Positions 29,291-38,614 of a DNA stretch of 64,000 nucleotides are shown in pieces (the stretch's first letter is position 1; each line of letters begins with the position of its first letter). Both the position numbers and the translations under genes were made by a program. This DNA is from Hyphomicrobium album. Lineage in GTDB: Bacteria > Pseudomonadota > Alphaproteobacteria > Rhizobiales > Hyphomicrobiaceae. The notes under the pieces are model-generated. The model was not told the origin of the DNA. It ran no database searches and worked only from the letters and a program-made list of their open reading frames with translations. The stretch is from the NCBI RefSeq assembly GCF_009708035.1, contig NZ_WMBQ01000001.1, positions 2,113,501 to 2,177,500 of the forward strand, in the 5' to 3' direction.

Positions 29291-31002
29291 TCGTGGGGTC
29301 CTTCAGCCTGCCTCTCGACGGCCCAGTTTACCTCGGTTTCGCCGAAGGTAACTCCGCGCAGGACGATCTGTAACGCCGCACGCGGCCCGCCGCTTTCGGC
29401 GAAATAGGCGCTGTCCTCGACGCTGAGCATCGCTCCGGTGGCGCTCAGCAGCCAGTTCTGTCCGTCCTTCAGGGTTATTCTCGCCTGGTCGTGCGCCTCG
29501 AGGCAGCAGCTCACTCCGGGCATAAGGTGGAAATGAATGGCGTATGGCAGGTCGGCGCGGAGCCGTACCTTGGCGCCCATGCCATCGAGGCGGTCGCAGC
29601 CTTCCAGGCGCTGCCCGTCCGCGGCGAGGCGGAGCCGGCGCTTGTGCACCAGCTCGTGGCGACGATGATAGCCGTCGTGCTCGGCCTCGAGGATCGTCGC
29701 GCCGGCCTCGTCGTCCAAGCGCCAATCGACGCGATCGGGATAGCGGAGCGGCGGCGCGCCCGTGAGCGCTTCGAGCTTGCGGTGCGTGATGAGGCGCGAC
29801 GACGATCTCTCGGCCAAGGTCAGTGCATTGTGGCTCGCGGTGGCGCGCGATGCGGGCAGCCAGTCGGCGGACGCCGGAGCCGGCACGCCGCCGTTGACGA
29901 ACAGCAGCTCCTTGCCCGCGCTCATCTCGAATGACAGGCACCCGGCCTGCGCGGTGGCGGAAAACGCCAGGGCCGGCGGCCGGCCGACGTCAGCGATGAC
30001 GACCGTGTCGCCGCAGGCGAGCCGGGCATAGCCGGAGGCGCGCGCCTCGCGCAGCGGCGCCAATGAGCCGTCGTCGTAAGCGACAACCGTGGCAACGCCG
30101 GCCGTCAACGCGCCGGACACGCCGTTAAAGCGCGCCAGCGTACCGTCGCCGAGGCGCAGATAGCGCAACATCGGCAGCATGCTCTGGATCGCGTCGCTCA
30201 GCTGGTCGGGAAGTGCGCGATCACGGGCGGTAAAGCATTGGCTGAGCGGCAGGAGGTCGAGTAGCACTTCGACCAGCAGGGCCGGGTTGCGGGTGACGTG
30301 GCCGCCATCGGGGAGCACCTGCCAGGCGAGCTCGGCGGCGAGGCCGGTCTCGATGTCTTTGAGCTGGCGGTCGTGCCCGGCGAGCGACAAGGCGGCGAAT
30401 CCCAGCGCCATCAGGGCGAGCAACCGCTCATAGCCGGCCGGCGTATCGCGCCAGCTGCGGTTGAGCTGCGCGAACTGGCGGCCGAGCGAGGCAGTGATGA
30501 GGCCGTACGTCTCACCGTCGGCGTCTTCGAGCAGCAGGTTGGCGTGCGACAGCCACGCGATGAGACGGCGCGCGGCGACCGCGGGCTCTGCCGCCACGCC
30601 CTCGCGCCGATTGCCGAAGCGGATCGTCCACTCGAGCGCCAGCCGCCGTCCGGTTTCGCGCGCTTCTTCCGTGTCGACGGCGGCGAGATTGCGCAACCAG
30701 CCGAACCCGTGCAGCTCCCGCGCCCAGGCGATGCTCGGCGCGGTAGCCTCGAACGGCGAATCCCCGCGCAGCGACACGATGCTTCCAGCCAGGCCGAACT
30801 GGCCGTGGGCGATCTCGTCCCAGAAACTCGGATCGGCGACCCGCAAGTCGGTCGGCACGATGAGCAGGTGATCGACCGGCGTCGACGGCTCGGTCCAGCG
30901 CTTCAGTGGCCCCGCCAGTGCGGTGACGATCGTCGATCGCTTCGTCGTCTCGACGGTGAGCGCTGCCTTGCGCAGCCGTTCCTTCAGCGTCAGTTCTGCC
31001 AT
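29287..31002 (-). CDS. Heparinase II/III family protein
   Basis: This 571-residue protein has an all-helical N-terminal (alpha/alpha) toroid ([33 protein letters not shown]) and a C-terminal beta-sandwich of the heparinase II/III type ([63 protein letters not shown]). It lacks a signal peptide, unlike secreted heparin lyases. In alphaproteobacteria this gene is regularly placed between rsmB and purH, as here; its substrate is not known and may be an endogenous glycan. It is coupled to purH by a four-base overlap. Confidence 0.88.
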
Positions 31003-31124
31003 GCGAGCCCCGCGACGCCTGCGCGGCCGGAATTGCCGCGCCCTTGGTCCGGACTAACCCCGCGAATCGGTCAACACAAGGCACGCGTTGCGTATGCCTG
31101 TGAGCGAATCCCTCTTGGGCCGAA

Positions 31125-32522
31125 TCAAGCTGTGCGAACGAGGCGCGCGGCGTAGAAACCATCCATGCCGGACAGCTGCGGGGTGTCGCCCGCAAGGTGG
31201 AAGGGCAGCGTGCGCAGCTCGCCGGCGGGTGTAAGCCACTCGGCTGCGATGCCCACTTCGCCGGGCGCGATCGGCGCAGGAGAAAATCCATTGTTGCGAG
31301 CGAGGAACCGCTCGATCTGCTGGGAGCCTTCCTCTGGCTCCAGCGAGCAGCTGCAGTAGAGCAGCGTGCCGCCCGGCGCGACGAGCTTTGCCGCGTTGTC
31401 GAGGAGCCGCGTCTGGATTGCCGCCAGCGCGGCGACGTCATCCGGCCGCTTCAAGCGGAGGATGTCGGGATGGCGGCGGATCGTGCCGGTCGCCGTGCAG
31501 GGCGCGTCGAGCAACACGGCATCAAATGTCCGCGCGGGCGCCCACGCGCCGGCGTCGGCTTCCACTAGCTCAGCCTTCAGTTGCAGCCGTTCGAGATTGG
31601 CGGCGAGACGCTGCAAGCGTGCGCCCGAGAGATCGATGGCGGTGACGTTGGCACCGGCAGCGGCGAGCTGGGCCGTTTTGCCGCCCGGTGCGGCGCACAT
31701 GTCGACGACCGACTTGCCCACGACTGAGCCGAGGAAGTGGACGGGAAGCGCCGCGGCTGCGTCCTGCACCCACCACCCGCCGTCAGCATAGCCGGGCAAA
31801 TCCTCGATGCGGCCGCCGGCAGCGAGCCGCACCGTGCCTGTCGGTAGTACGCGGCCGCCGAGGCGCTCGGCCCAGGTCTCCGGCGCGTCCTTGACGCTCA
31901 GATCGAGCGGCGCTTCGGTGAGCGACGCGTCGGCAATGCGCCGCGCCGTCTCGGTGCCGTACGCTTTCGTCCAGCGCTGTAACATCCACGCAGGTGTATT
32001 GAGCGCGACGCCGTCCTTCGCCTGCAGGGTCGCGGCGCCCTCGCGCGCCACGCGCCGCAACAGCGCATTGACCAGCTTGTCATAGCGCCCCGCGTGCCGG
32101 TCCCGCCGCACTTGATCGACGGCGAGCCCGACCGCGGCGTGCGGCGGCGTTTCAAGAAACAGGAGCTGCGCCGCGCCCGACAGCAGGATGGGCCAGAGTG
32201 CGCCCTTCTGCTTGGGAAGCGGCTTTTCGAGATAGCTGTTGAGCACGGCTTCCAGCTCACCCAGGCGGCGCAGCACCGTCGCGGCGATGAGGCGGGCGAG
32301 GGCGCGGTCGCGCGGCTCGAGGGCGCTTCCCTGGAATTCCTTCGCCACCGCGCCGTCGAACGCGTGCCCATCGCCGAGCACGTTCGTCAGCAGGCGCACG
32401 GCGGCTTCACGCGCGGGCAAGCCGGCGGGCGCCGGGGGAGGCGGTGGCTTTGGCTGCGGCTTATGTTGGCGCGGTGGCGGACGCCAGTGCTTGTTCGAGG
32501 TCGGCGCGTTCGGTTTTCTCAC
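31125..32522 (-). CDS. rsmB: 16S rRNA (cytosine-C5) methyltransferase RsmB-like
   Basis: This enzyme methylates C967 of 16S rRNA in the E. coli numbering. A basic, proline-rich N-terminus (about 1-35) precedes a NusB-like RNA-binding domain (about 36-170, LLSGAAQLLFLETPPHAAV and YDKLVNALLRRVAREG). The SAM domain follows, with VDMCAAPGGKTAQLAA, the PC motif in LLDAPCTATGTIRRHPDI (near residue 341) and the nucleophilic cysteine in LLYCSCSLEPEEG (near 391). The order htpX-rsmB-heparinase-purH is typical for the order. The htpX stop is six bases upstream. Confidence 0.93.
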   Translation of the reverse strand: MRKPNAPTSNKHWRPPPRQHKPQPKPPPPPAPAGLPAREAAVRLLTNVLGDGHAFDGAVAKEFQGSALEPRDRALARLIAATVLRRLGELEAVLNSYLEKPLPKQKGALWPILLSGAAQLLFLETPPHAAVGLAVDQVRRDRHAGRYDKLVNALLRRVAREGAATLQAKDGVALNTPAWMLQRWTKAYGTETARRIADASLTEAPLDLSVKDAPETWAERLGGRVLPTGTVRLAAGGRIEDLPGYADGGWWVQDAAAALPVHFLGSVVGKSVVDMCAAPGGKTAQLAAAGANVTAIDLSGARLQRLAANLERLQLKAELVEADAGAWAPARTFDAVLLDAPCTATGTIRRHPDILRLKRPDDVAALAAIQTRLLDNAAKLVAPGGTLLYCSCSLEPEEGSQQIERFLARNNGFSPAPIAPGEVGIAAEWLTPAGELRTLPFHLAGDTPQLSGMDGFYAARLVRTA

Positions 32523-32528
32523 CCTGCG

Positions 32529-33503
32529 TCAGCCCCACGGGCCGGAAGCGTCGCGGGAGCGCTGCTGCGCCCAGGGACCGGGGTCTTTATCGTTTCCGAC
32601 GTTGCTATCGCGGCCAAGGCCTCCGTCGTCACGCGGGCCGCCGGGCTGCCCCATCTCGCGCGCCAGCGCCTCGAGCGCCGCGATGCGGTTCTCGGTGTTT
32701 GGATGCGTCGAGAACAGGTTGTCCATGCCCTGGCCGGTCAGCGGATTGATGATGAACATGTGCGCGGTGGCGGGTGCCATCTCCGCTTCCTCGTTGGGAA
32801 TGCGGTGCGCGTAGTTCTGGATCTTGGCGAGCGCGGAAGCAAGCCACATCGGGCGGCCGCAGATCTGGGCGCCCACGTCGTCGGCGACGTACTCGCGCGA
32901 GCGGCTGATCGCCATCTGCACAAGCATGGCGGCAAGCGGGGCGACGATGATCGCCATCAGCGTGCCGATCATGCCGAGACCGCCACGGTCCTCGCGATGA
33001 CCGCCGAACATCGCGCCGAACTGCATGTACTGGGCGAGCATGGAGATGGCACCGCCGATGGCCGCGGCGATGGTCATGGTCAGCGTGTCGTGGTTCTTGA
33101 TATGGGCAAGCTCGTGCGCCATCACGCCGGCGACCTCGTCGCGGCTCAAGGCCTGCAAGAGGCCGGTCGAAGCGCAGACGGCGGCGTTGGCGGGATTGCG
33201 GCCCGTGGCAAACGCGTTCGGCTGCGGACTGTCCATGACATACACCTTCGGCATGGGCAGCCCGGCGCGCTGCGCCAGCTCGCGCACGATGCCGTAGTAC
33301 TCGGGTGAGGAACGTTCATCGACCTCGTGCGCGCCGTACATGCGCAGCACCATCTTGTCGGAGTTCCAATAGCTGAAGAAGTTCATGCCCAGCGCGAACA
33401 CGAACGCGATCACCATGCCCGTCTGACCGCCGATAAGGGCGCCCACCGCCACGAAGATCGCGGTAAGAACCGCGAGTAGCATGGCCGTTTTGACATAGTT
33501 CAT
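32529..33503 (-). CDS. htpX: Membrane zinc metalloprotease HtpX
   Basis: HtpX is an inner-membrane M48 protease that removes misfolded membrane proteins. ATG 33503 gives the family N-terminus [17 protein letters not shown] and 324 residues. Two helices lie at about 6-25 and 27-45, the zinc motif HELAH is at residues 130-134 ([14 protein letters not shown]), and two further hydrophobic segments lie at about 145-160 and 180-200. [17 protein letters not shown] supplies the third zinc ligand (glutamate in SREY). The C-terminal tail ([14 protein letters not shown]) is polar and unconserved. It diverges from the DUF1674 gene; 83 bases separate the likely starts. Confidence 0.96.
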   Translation of the reverse strand: MNYVKTAMLLAVLTAIFVAVGALIGGQTGMVIAFVFALGMNFFSYWNSDKMVLRMYGAHEVDERSSPEYYGIVRELAQRAGLPMPKVYVMDSPQPNAFATGRNPANAAVCASTGLLQALSRDEVAGVMAHELAHIKNHDTLTMTIAAAIGGAISMLAQYMQFGAMFGGHREDRGGLGMIGTLMAIIVAPLAAMLVQMAISRSREYVADDVGAQICGRPMWLASALAKIQNYAHRIPNEEAEMAPATAHMFIINPLTGQGMDNLFSTHPNTENRIAALEALAREMGQPGGPRDDGGLGRDSNVGNDKDPGPWAQQRSRDASGPWG

Positions 33504-33586
33504 CGTTGTCGCAGCTCCGCCTTGAAGCAATCTCGAGATGCTATATGGAGCTTACGCCCGGCGACCACCAGTCCGAGATTGAGGTT

Positions 33587-33769
33587 ATGAAATCGGAAAA
33601 AGACCAGCGCCCACTCAGTCCCGCAGCGCAGCGTGCGCTGGCCGAGGCCGAGGCGCGCCGGAAGGCCGAAAAAGCCAAGCAGGCCGAAGCTGAGGTGGGC
33701 GGCCGCGAGGGACCCGATCCAGCGCGCTACGGAGACTGGGAAAAGGGCGGCATCGTCTCCGACTTCTGA
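33587..33769 (+). CDS. DUF1674 family protein (SDHAF4-like succinate dehydrogenase assembly factor)
   Basis: The short product ends with the family signature EVGGREGPDPARYGDWEKGG...SDF, known from the mitochondrial complex II assembly factor SDHAF4 and its bacterial relatives. The first half, RPLSPAAQRALAEAEARRKAEKAK, is the usual charged helix. I chose ATG 33587 (60 residues) because conservation begins there; ATG 33545 or the start of the frame at 33506 would extend it. Gene position opposite htpX is common in Hyphomicrobiales. A role in flavinylated SdhA assembly is known for the family and inferred here. Confidence 0.85.
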   Translation: MKSEKDQRPLSPAAQRALAEAEARRKAEKAKQAEAEVGGREGPDPARYGDWEKGGIVSDF

Positions 33770-34231
33770 CGGCGGAGCGGCGAAGATGACTTATCCCCGT
33801 TCCCACAGCGCCATCTAAAATCCCGCCAGCCCACCCGACGACGCGGGGTGCAGACGTGCGCTGGCGGATTTGCATTGGGATGGGCCGGCAGGCAATGCGC
33901 GGGACCCCTAAGCTGGTCTCATGACTTCACTGTCGCCAGCGCGAAAATGCTGGTGAGCCCCGGGCAGGGATGCGATTCGGGGAAGACGGTAGTCGGCAGT
34001 GCCTATCCGGGTGGGGCGGCGATGGCTGCATCCACACGAACAAATAGAAGGGCCAGGACCGCCTCGCCCCCGTGTCGATAGCCCCGGGCTTGCCGCCGCG
34101 GGGACGTCTGGGCGTCGACGCAGGTGACGGCGCGGCAACGGTGCGTGCAATTCGCGTGACGGGCGGCCGGTGCTGCTTGGCGCGTCGAGCCTGACCCTAT
34201 ACTGAAAGCTGAACACTGACGGGATTTCTCC
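33770..34231. other. Intergenic stretch without a recognisable gene
   Basis: There are 462 bases between the DUF1674 gene and the extensin-like gene. Short frames in both directions have no start with a ribosome-binding site, no signal peptide and no motif. I find no tRNA-like arm, repeat or T-tract hairpin. The final 60 bases should contain the promoter for the downstream gene. Confidence 0.5.
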
Positions 34232-34942
34232 ATGCGCCGTAGCGGCCGGAACTTTCTGCGCGCCCTCCTCGGCCTGCTTCTACTCACCGTGGTGTTTGCC
34301 GCCTTCTGGTTCGGCCTCGTGCCGCAGCGCTACTCGCCGTTCGCGGCGCTGTCGCTCGCCGACCCGCCGTCGTGGTTCGTCGATCCGCGCCTCGCCGCCT
34401 TGCGCCATGATCCGGCGCTGTGCCGTGCGGTGCTGCAAGCGCCGCACATCGTCGCCACGCCGATCTCAGACAATGTGCAGAGCAACGGCTGCGGTTGGAC
34501 GAATGCTGTGCGCGTCGCCGTGGTGGGCGGCGTCGACATCGGTCTGGAGCAACTCACCTGCGAGGCCGCCGCGGCGCTGGCGCTATGGGTCGAGCAGGAT
34601 GTGCAGCCGCTCGCCGAGAGCATGTTCGGCAGCCGCGTGACCTGGATGCAGGACATGGGCACCTACTCGTGCCGCAACATGATCGGCAACAAGCGGTGGA
34701 TGAACATGCGCAGCCAGCACTCGCTGGCCAACGCCGTCGACATCGGCGCCTTCCGCCTCGCCAACGGCAAACAGATCAGCGTCACCGCCGACTACAAGAG
34801 GGACACGCCCGAGGGGCGCTTCCTGCGCGAGGCGCACATGCGCGCCTGCCGGTACTTCCGCGTCGCCATCGGGCCGGAGTTCAACGCCGCGCACCACGAT
34901 CACCTGCACTTCGACCGCGGCATTCTCACGCGCTGCCAGTAA
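34232..34942 (+). CDS. Extensin-like C-terminal domain protein
   Basis: This 236-residue protein has an N-terminal membrane anchor (LLGLLLLTVVFAAFWFGLV, residues 12-30) and the bacterial extensin-like domain, related in fold to M15/LAS metallopeptidases. NGCGWTNAVRV, GTYSCRNMIGN, MRSQHSLANAVDIGAF and AHHDHLHFDRG carry the two Cys and the His/Asp/His residues that would bind zinc (SQHS...D...HDHLH). A periplasmic peptidoglycan or peptide hydrolase role is likely from the fold but unproven. It converges with the next gene, which ends four bases later on the other strand. Confidence 0.87.
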   Translation: MRRSGRNFLRALLGLLLLTVVFAAFWFGLVPQRYSPFAALSLADPPSWFVDPRLAALRHDPALCRAVLQAPHIVATPISDNVQSNGCGWTNAVRVAVVGGVDIGLEQLTCEAAAALALWVEQDVQPLAESMFGSRVTWMQDMGTYSCRNMIGNKRWMNMRSQHSLANAVDIGAFRLANGKQISVTADYKRDTPEGRFLREAHMRACRYFRVAIGPEFNAAHHDHLHFDRGILTRCQ

Positions 34943-34946
34943 GCGG

Positions 34947-35822
34947 TCAGACCTTGCGCGGCGCCTGGCCCGCGGCGAATTCCTCGATGGTCGTCGTCGG
35001 CCGCCCAAGCTCGCTCCACGTTTGACCGGCTTTGAACTCCTCGGGGTAAGAAAGAACGGTGCCCATGATGTTGGCATTGAAGCGCAGCGAGTTGGAGAAC
35101 ACCCCGCCGATGCGCGCCAGCCAAAGCGGCACGCGTACGACGAACGGCGAACGGTGCAGCGCCTGCGCGTAGCGCACCGCGGCGCCGTCGTAGGTGAGCG
35201 GCTCCGGCCCCTGGATGTAATACTCGCGGTTGGCGGCGCGCGGCTCGGCGAAGGCGCGGGCGACCTGGCGTCCGAAGTCGCTGCCGGCGATCCAGTAATT
35301 CGGGTAGAAGGCGCGTCCCAACATGACGAACAGGCTGCCTGTCCCGTGCCGCTCCGCCAGCGTCTCCATGAAGTTCGTCGGATAGAAGATAGTGTAGGGG
35401 ATGCCCGACTTTTTGATGCGCGCCAGCGCCTGCCGCCACACATCGAGCACCCACCAGCGGCGCGGGGAGTCGTGCACCATCGCCGACAGATAGGCGACGC
35501 GCGCTATCTTTTCCTCACACGCGGCGGCGAGGACGTTCTCCAGGCCCTGGCTCTCGGTGTGCAAGTCACCCTTGCGCGCACCGGGCGCCACAGACAGGCT
35601 GAGATATAGGCCGTCCTGCCCGCGCAGTCCGGCGCGCAGGCTCTCCTCGTCGCGCACGTCGGCCGCGACGACGCGGATCGCCGCCGGCAGCACCCGGCGC
35701 GCCTGCTCGATGTTGCGAGCGAGCGCCGTCACCTCGAACCCGGCTTCCATCAGCGCGACAGAGACGGGGATGCCGAGCATCCCCGTAGCACCGACGACGG
35801 CGATCTTCTTGATCGGGTTCAT
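34947..35822 (-). CDS. NmrA/atypical SDR family NAD(P)-binding protein
   Basis: ATG 35822 overlaps the stop of the upstream FAD oxidoreductase by four bases, which fixes the start. The 291-residue product has a Rossmann loop (KIAVVGATGMLGIPVSVALM, residues 6-25), ARNIEQARRVLPAAIRVVAADVRD after strand two, and YLSAMVHDSPRRWW, IPYTIFYPTNFMETL downstream, as in NmrA-type and NAD-epimerase-like proteins. The usual YxxxK catalytic pair is not evident, so it may be a redox sensor or a non-classical reductase. It is the second gene of a two-gene operon. Confidence 0.8.
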   Translation of the reverse strand: MNPIKKIAVVGATGMLGIPVSVALMEAGFEVTALARNIEQARRVLPAAIRVVAADVRDEESLRAGLRGQDGLYLSLSVAPGARKGDLHTESQGLENVLAAACEEKIARVAYLSAMVHDSPRRWWVLDVWRQALARIKKSGIPYTIFYPTNFMETLAERHGTGSLFVMLGRAFYPNYWIAGSDFGRQVARAFAEPRAANREYYIQGPEPLTYDGAAVRYAQALHRSPFVVRVPLWLARIGGVFSNSLRFNANIMGTVLSYPEEFKAGQTWSELGRPTTTIEEFAAGQAPRKV

Positions 35823-37159
35823 GTCGATTGCCTCCGATCGCACCACCAGTCGTCCAGCGCCATGGCGGCAGTGACGGCCTTGGCGCCGAGCGAGCCGATC
35901 GGCTCGGGCGGCAGCGGCATGGCACGGCGGTTGACGAACCAAAGGTCGGTAAGATCCGTCGAGCGCCCGAGCACGAGGTCGCACAGGATGCGGCCGTTCA
36001 TATGCGTCATGGCCACCCCGTGGCCGGTGCAGCCGACGGAATAGGCCGCGGCGCCGCCATGCAGCGTGCCGATGAGCGGTGTGGAGTCGGCGGTGACGGA
36101 GAATGCGCCGCCCCACCTATAGGCAATCGGAATGCCGCGCAGCGTCGGGAACGTTATGCCGATGAACTCTTCCAGATGTTTCCAAGCGGCTGGATCGGCG
36201 TCGTGGTGCATGCGCCCGCCGAACGGCACGAAGCCGGGGCCGCCGCCCATGAGGATGCGGTTGTCGGGCGTCAGCCTGTAGAAGTGCATGAAGTTGCGGC
36301 CGTCCTCGATGCCTTCGCGCCCGGCCCAGCCGATCGAGGCGCGCTGCTCCGGCGTCAGCGGCTCGGTAACGACGATGGAGACGAAAGCCGGCAGCTGTTT
36401 GGAGCGCATGCCGGGAATGAGGTGGGTGTAGCCGTTGGCAGCGAACACGACCTTGTCGGCCGTGACCGTCCCGTTCGCGGTGACGAGGCGGAATTTGCCA
36501 CCCTCGCGCCGCACCTCGCCAACGCGCGTGCGCTCGTAGAGCTGCGCGCCGTGGCCCAGCGCCAGCCCGGCCAGCGCGTCCACCCACTTGCGTGGATTGA
36601 TCAGCCCGCAACCGGGCTCCAGGCAGCCGCCGAGGAACGTCGGCGATCGCACGCGGCCGGCAAGCTCGCCGACGTTGAGCCAGCGATAGCCTTCGATGCC
36701 CAGTTCCTCCAACAGCGCGATCTCGTCCTTGATGCGCGCGGCGTAGCGCGGCGAGGTCGCCACCTTGAGAAAACCCGAGCGCTCGTAGTCGCAATCGAGC
36801 TTGTGCTTGGCGAGCATCTCCTCGAGGCCGGCAATGCACCGCTCCATGTAGTGATGCGCCGCGCGCACCTTGTCCTTGCCATGCAGCGTTTTCATCAGAC
36901 CCAGCGACGCGCCGAACAGCGTCATGACAAAGCCGGCGTTGCGACCGCTGGCGCCGAAGCCGACGGTCTCGCTTTCAAGCACGACAACCTTGAGCGACGG
37001 CTCGGTGGCCTTGAGTTGATAGGCGGTCGATAGCCCCGTGTACCCAGCGCCGATGATGGCGACGTCGACCGAGACGTCGCCCGCCAAGGGCGGGGCGACG
37101 GTGCGCGGCTTCTTGCTGGCGTCCCAATAGTTGGCGACGCGCGCCTGCTCTGCGGTCAT
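35819..37159 (-). CDS. FAD-dependent amine oxidoreductase (DAO family, PuuB/OrdL-like)
   Basis: The protein has an FAD-binding loop VDVAIIGAGYTGLSTAYQLK (near residue 31), GASGRNAGFV, ERSGFLKVATSP, GCGLINPRKWVDALA and the C-terminal GCTGHGVAMTHMNGRILCDL block typical of gamma-glutamylputrescine oxidase-like enzymes. The substrate is probably a secondary amine or an amino acid. The open frame extends to 37270 through a perfect inverted repeat that looks like a terminator of the upstream gene, so I prefer ATG 37159 (446 residues, MTAEQARVANYWD). It is coupled to the NmrA-like gene by a four-base overlap. Confidence 0.85.
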   Translation of the reverse strand: MTAEQARVANYWDASKKPRTVAPPLAGDVSVDVAIIGAGYTGLSTAYQLKATEPSLKVVVLESETVGFGASGRNAGFVMTLFGASLGLMKTLHGKDKVRAAHHYMERCIAGLEEMLAKHKLDCDYERSGFLKVATSPRYAARIKDEIALLEELGIEGYRWLNVGELAGRVRSPTFLGGCLEPGCGLINPRKWVDALAGLALGHGAQLYERTRVGEVRREGGKFRLVTANGTVTADKVVFAANGYTHLIPGMRSKQLPAFVSIVVTEPLTPEQRASIGWAGREGIEDGRNFMHFYRLTPDNRILMGGGPGFVPFGGRMHHDADPAAWKHLEEFIGITFPTLRGIPIAYRWGGAFSVTADSTPLIGTLHGGAAAYSVGCTGHGVAMTHMNGRILCDLVLGRSTDLTDLWFVNRRAMPLPPEPIGSLGAKAVTAAMALDDWWCDRRQST

Positions 37160-37256
37160 TCCATTGCTCGCGGGGTCAAAGTTCGGTGCGTTGACGATAC
37201 CGAAACGGTCGTCAGTGCCCAGGTGTAGCACAAGTGGCGCTGCGCCAATGATGATC

Positions 37257-37302
37257 GGGCCGCGCCCCACGAAGACGCTCAGTCTCGTTGGGGGCGCGGC
37301 CC
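37257..37302. terminator. Perfect 12-bp GC inverted repeat after the esterase gene
   Basis: The arms GGGCCGCGCCCC (37257-37268) and GGGGCGCGGCCC (37291-37302) are exact reverse complements separated by 22 bases. The hairpin begins 14 bases past the stop of the leftward-reading alpha/beta hydrolase gene, a usual terminator position, but neither side has a T-tract. It may therefore be a transcript-stabilising 3' hairpin or a Rho-assisted stop rather than a classical intrinsic terminator. Confidence 0.6.
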
Positions 37303-37315
37303 GCAGCCTTGCGGC

Positions 37316-38164
37316 TTAAGCGGCAACCGGCAGGGCCGGGGTGGCGATGTGGCAGACTTCCTCGACGATGCGAGCGATGAAGGCGCGGGTGCGGTCGACG
37401 ACCACCTGACGCTGCTTGTCGAGGGTCACCATGTGGTAGCTGTCATTCAGCACCACCATGTCGACCTTGCCGTGGATCTCGCCCTGCAGGTAGTGAGCGT
37501 TGTTGATGTTGGCATAGTCGTCTTCCAGGGAGTGCACGATCAGCGTCGGCTGCTTCACGCGGTGAAGGAGCTTCATCGCGGCGTCGACCATGCGGCGGTG
37601 CTCGAGAACCATCGTCGCCGGGACGCCCGAGCGGCCGAGGTCGGAACCTTCGGTCTCCAGAGCCTGCTTCACGAACTGGCGAACGCGCGGGCATTTGATG
37701 CCCAGCGACTCCGCGTCCGGGAAGTGGATGAAGTTGGCGAGCCAGCGCGAGCGGACCAGCTTGAAGAGGCGCATCGTCCAGGGCATCGCCCAGCCGTTGA
37801 TCCAGAGCGTGGGCGAGAAGAGCGACACGCCCTGCACCTTGCCCGGGTTGCGGGCTGCGAGGTGGAGGCCAAGGATGGCGCCCATGCAGAGGCCGCCGAC
37901 GATCACCGTGTCGCACTCCTTGCGGATGTCGTTGAGAGCCTGGCGGGCCGAGAGGTACCAATCCTGCCAGCGGCCCGAGTTGTCGTCGCCGTGGCCGGCG
38001 AGCTGGGGAGCGTGAACCGTGTAGCCGGCGCGGGCGAGACCCATGGCGACGAAGCGCATCTCCGCGGGGGTGCCGCACAGGCCGTGCAGGAGAAGAACGC
38101 CGACCTTGCCACCGGCGATGCGGAGGCTCTGGTCCTTCGAGGTGTTGGTCTGGGCGGCGGTCAT
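37316..38164 (-). CDS. Alpha/beta hydrolase with Cys at the nucleophile elbow
   Basis: ATG 38164 follows a strong AGGAG and gives 282 residues. The fold is that of carboxylesterases (VGVLLLHGLCGTPAEMRFVA, residues 21-40; YTVHAPQLAGHGDD). The nucleophile elbow reads GGLCMGAILG, putting Cys93 where esterases have Ser. The Asp (D215 or D216 in HSLEDDYANI) and His (H244 in NDSYHMVTL) are in place. Cysteine at this site is known in PHA synthases and dienelactone hydrolases, so the reaction may be acyl transfer rather than simple ester cleavage. It is a single-gene unit bounded by hairpins on both sides. Confidence 0.85.
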   Translation of the reverse strand: MTAAQTNTSKDQSLRIAGGKVGVLLLHGLCGTPAEMRFVAMGLARAGYTVHAPQLAGHGDDNSGRWQDWYLSARQALNDIRKECDTVIVGGLCMGAILGLHLAARNPGKVQGVSLFSPTLWINGWAMPWTMRLFKLVRSRWLANFIHFPDAESLGIKCPRVRQFVKQALETEGSDLGRSGVPATMVLEHRRMVDAAMKLLHRVKQPTLIVHSLEDDYANINNAHYLQGEIHGKVDMVVLNDSYHMVTLDKQRQVVVDRTRAFIARIVEEVCHIATPALPVAA

Positions 38165-38305
38165 TGGTGATCTCCTTGTTCGATGGAGACAACCTACGGA
38201 CCGGGGCCACTGGACGCTGTTCCGCAAGAGACTCGCCGCGGTGCGGCGAAAGATTTTTCTTGGTGATCGCCTAAGCCAAGGAAATCGCTAGAGTAAATAG
38301 ATGCG

Positions 38306-38342
38306 AAAAGGGCGCCACCGATCTCCGGCAAGCGCCCTTTTT
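38306..38342 (-). terminator. Intrinsic (Rho-independent) terminator
   Basis: The arms AAAAGGGCGC (38306-38315) and GCGCCCTTTT (38332-38341) pair perfectly around a 16-base loop. On the minus strand the stem ends in TTTT, and on the plus strand in TTTTT, so it can act in both directions. It stands 24 bases beyond the stop of the 52-residue gene and insulates that gene from the hydrolase promoter. Confidence 0.85.
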
Positions 38343-38365
38343 CAGGTCGTCGGGAACGCCGGGGA

Positions 38366-38524
38366 CTACTCGGCGGCGTCGATCGGCGTGATCTTGGCGT
38401 GGGCCTCCCAGATCAGGCGGCGGATGACTTCTACGCGCGAGGGGACGTTGGGATGCGCCCGGCGCAGGTTGTCGAGCTGCTTCAAGGTGTCGACATCCAT
38501 GCCGACGTTGACGATGTGTTCCAT
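38366..38524 (-). CDS. 52-residue protein, ribbon-helix-helix-like
   Basis: The frame starts at ATG 38524, six bases after a good AGGAG, and ends at TAG 38366. The product begins MEHIVNVGMDVDTLKQLDNL, continues with RRAHPNVPSRVEVIRRLIWE and ends AHAKITPIDAAE. A short beta-type N-terminus, then a helix, a turn with P-S-R-V-E-V-I-R and a second helix is the pattern of MetJ/Arc (ribbon-helix-helix) DNA-binding proteins. The gene has its own ribosome-binding site and a terminator directly after it, which supports reality despite its small size. No antitoxin/toxin partner is adjacent, and the target is unknown. Confidence 0.75.
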   Translation of the reverse strand: MEHIVNVGMDVDTLKQLDNLRRAHPNVPSRVEVIRRLIWEAHAKITPIDAAE

Positions 38525-38614
38525 TGCGACTGCTCCTGGCGTTGCTGACTGAGGATTTGCAGCTTGCCGATAGAGTAGCCGCGTCGCGCCTGCTGTTCCC
38601 CGCGTGACCTTGCC

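Noticed and set aside
38301-38552. 83-residue plus-strand frame over the small RHH-like gene.
   Set aside because: The minus-strand frame has the ribosome-binding site, motif and terminator; the plus frame contains the terminator itself.
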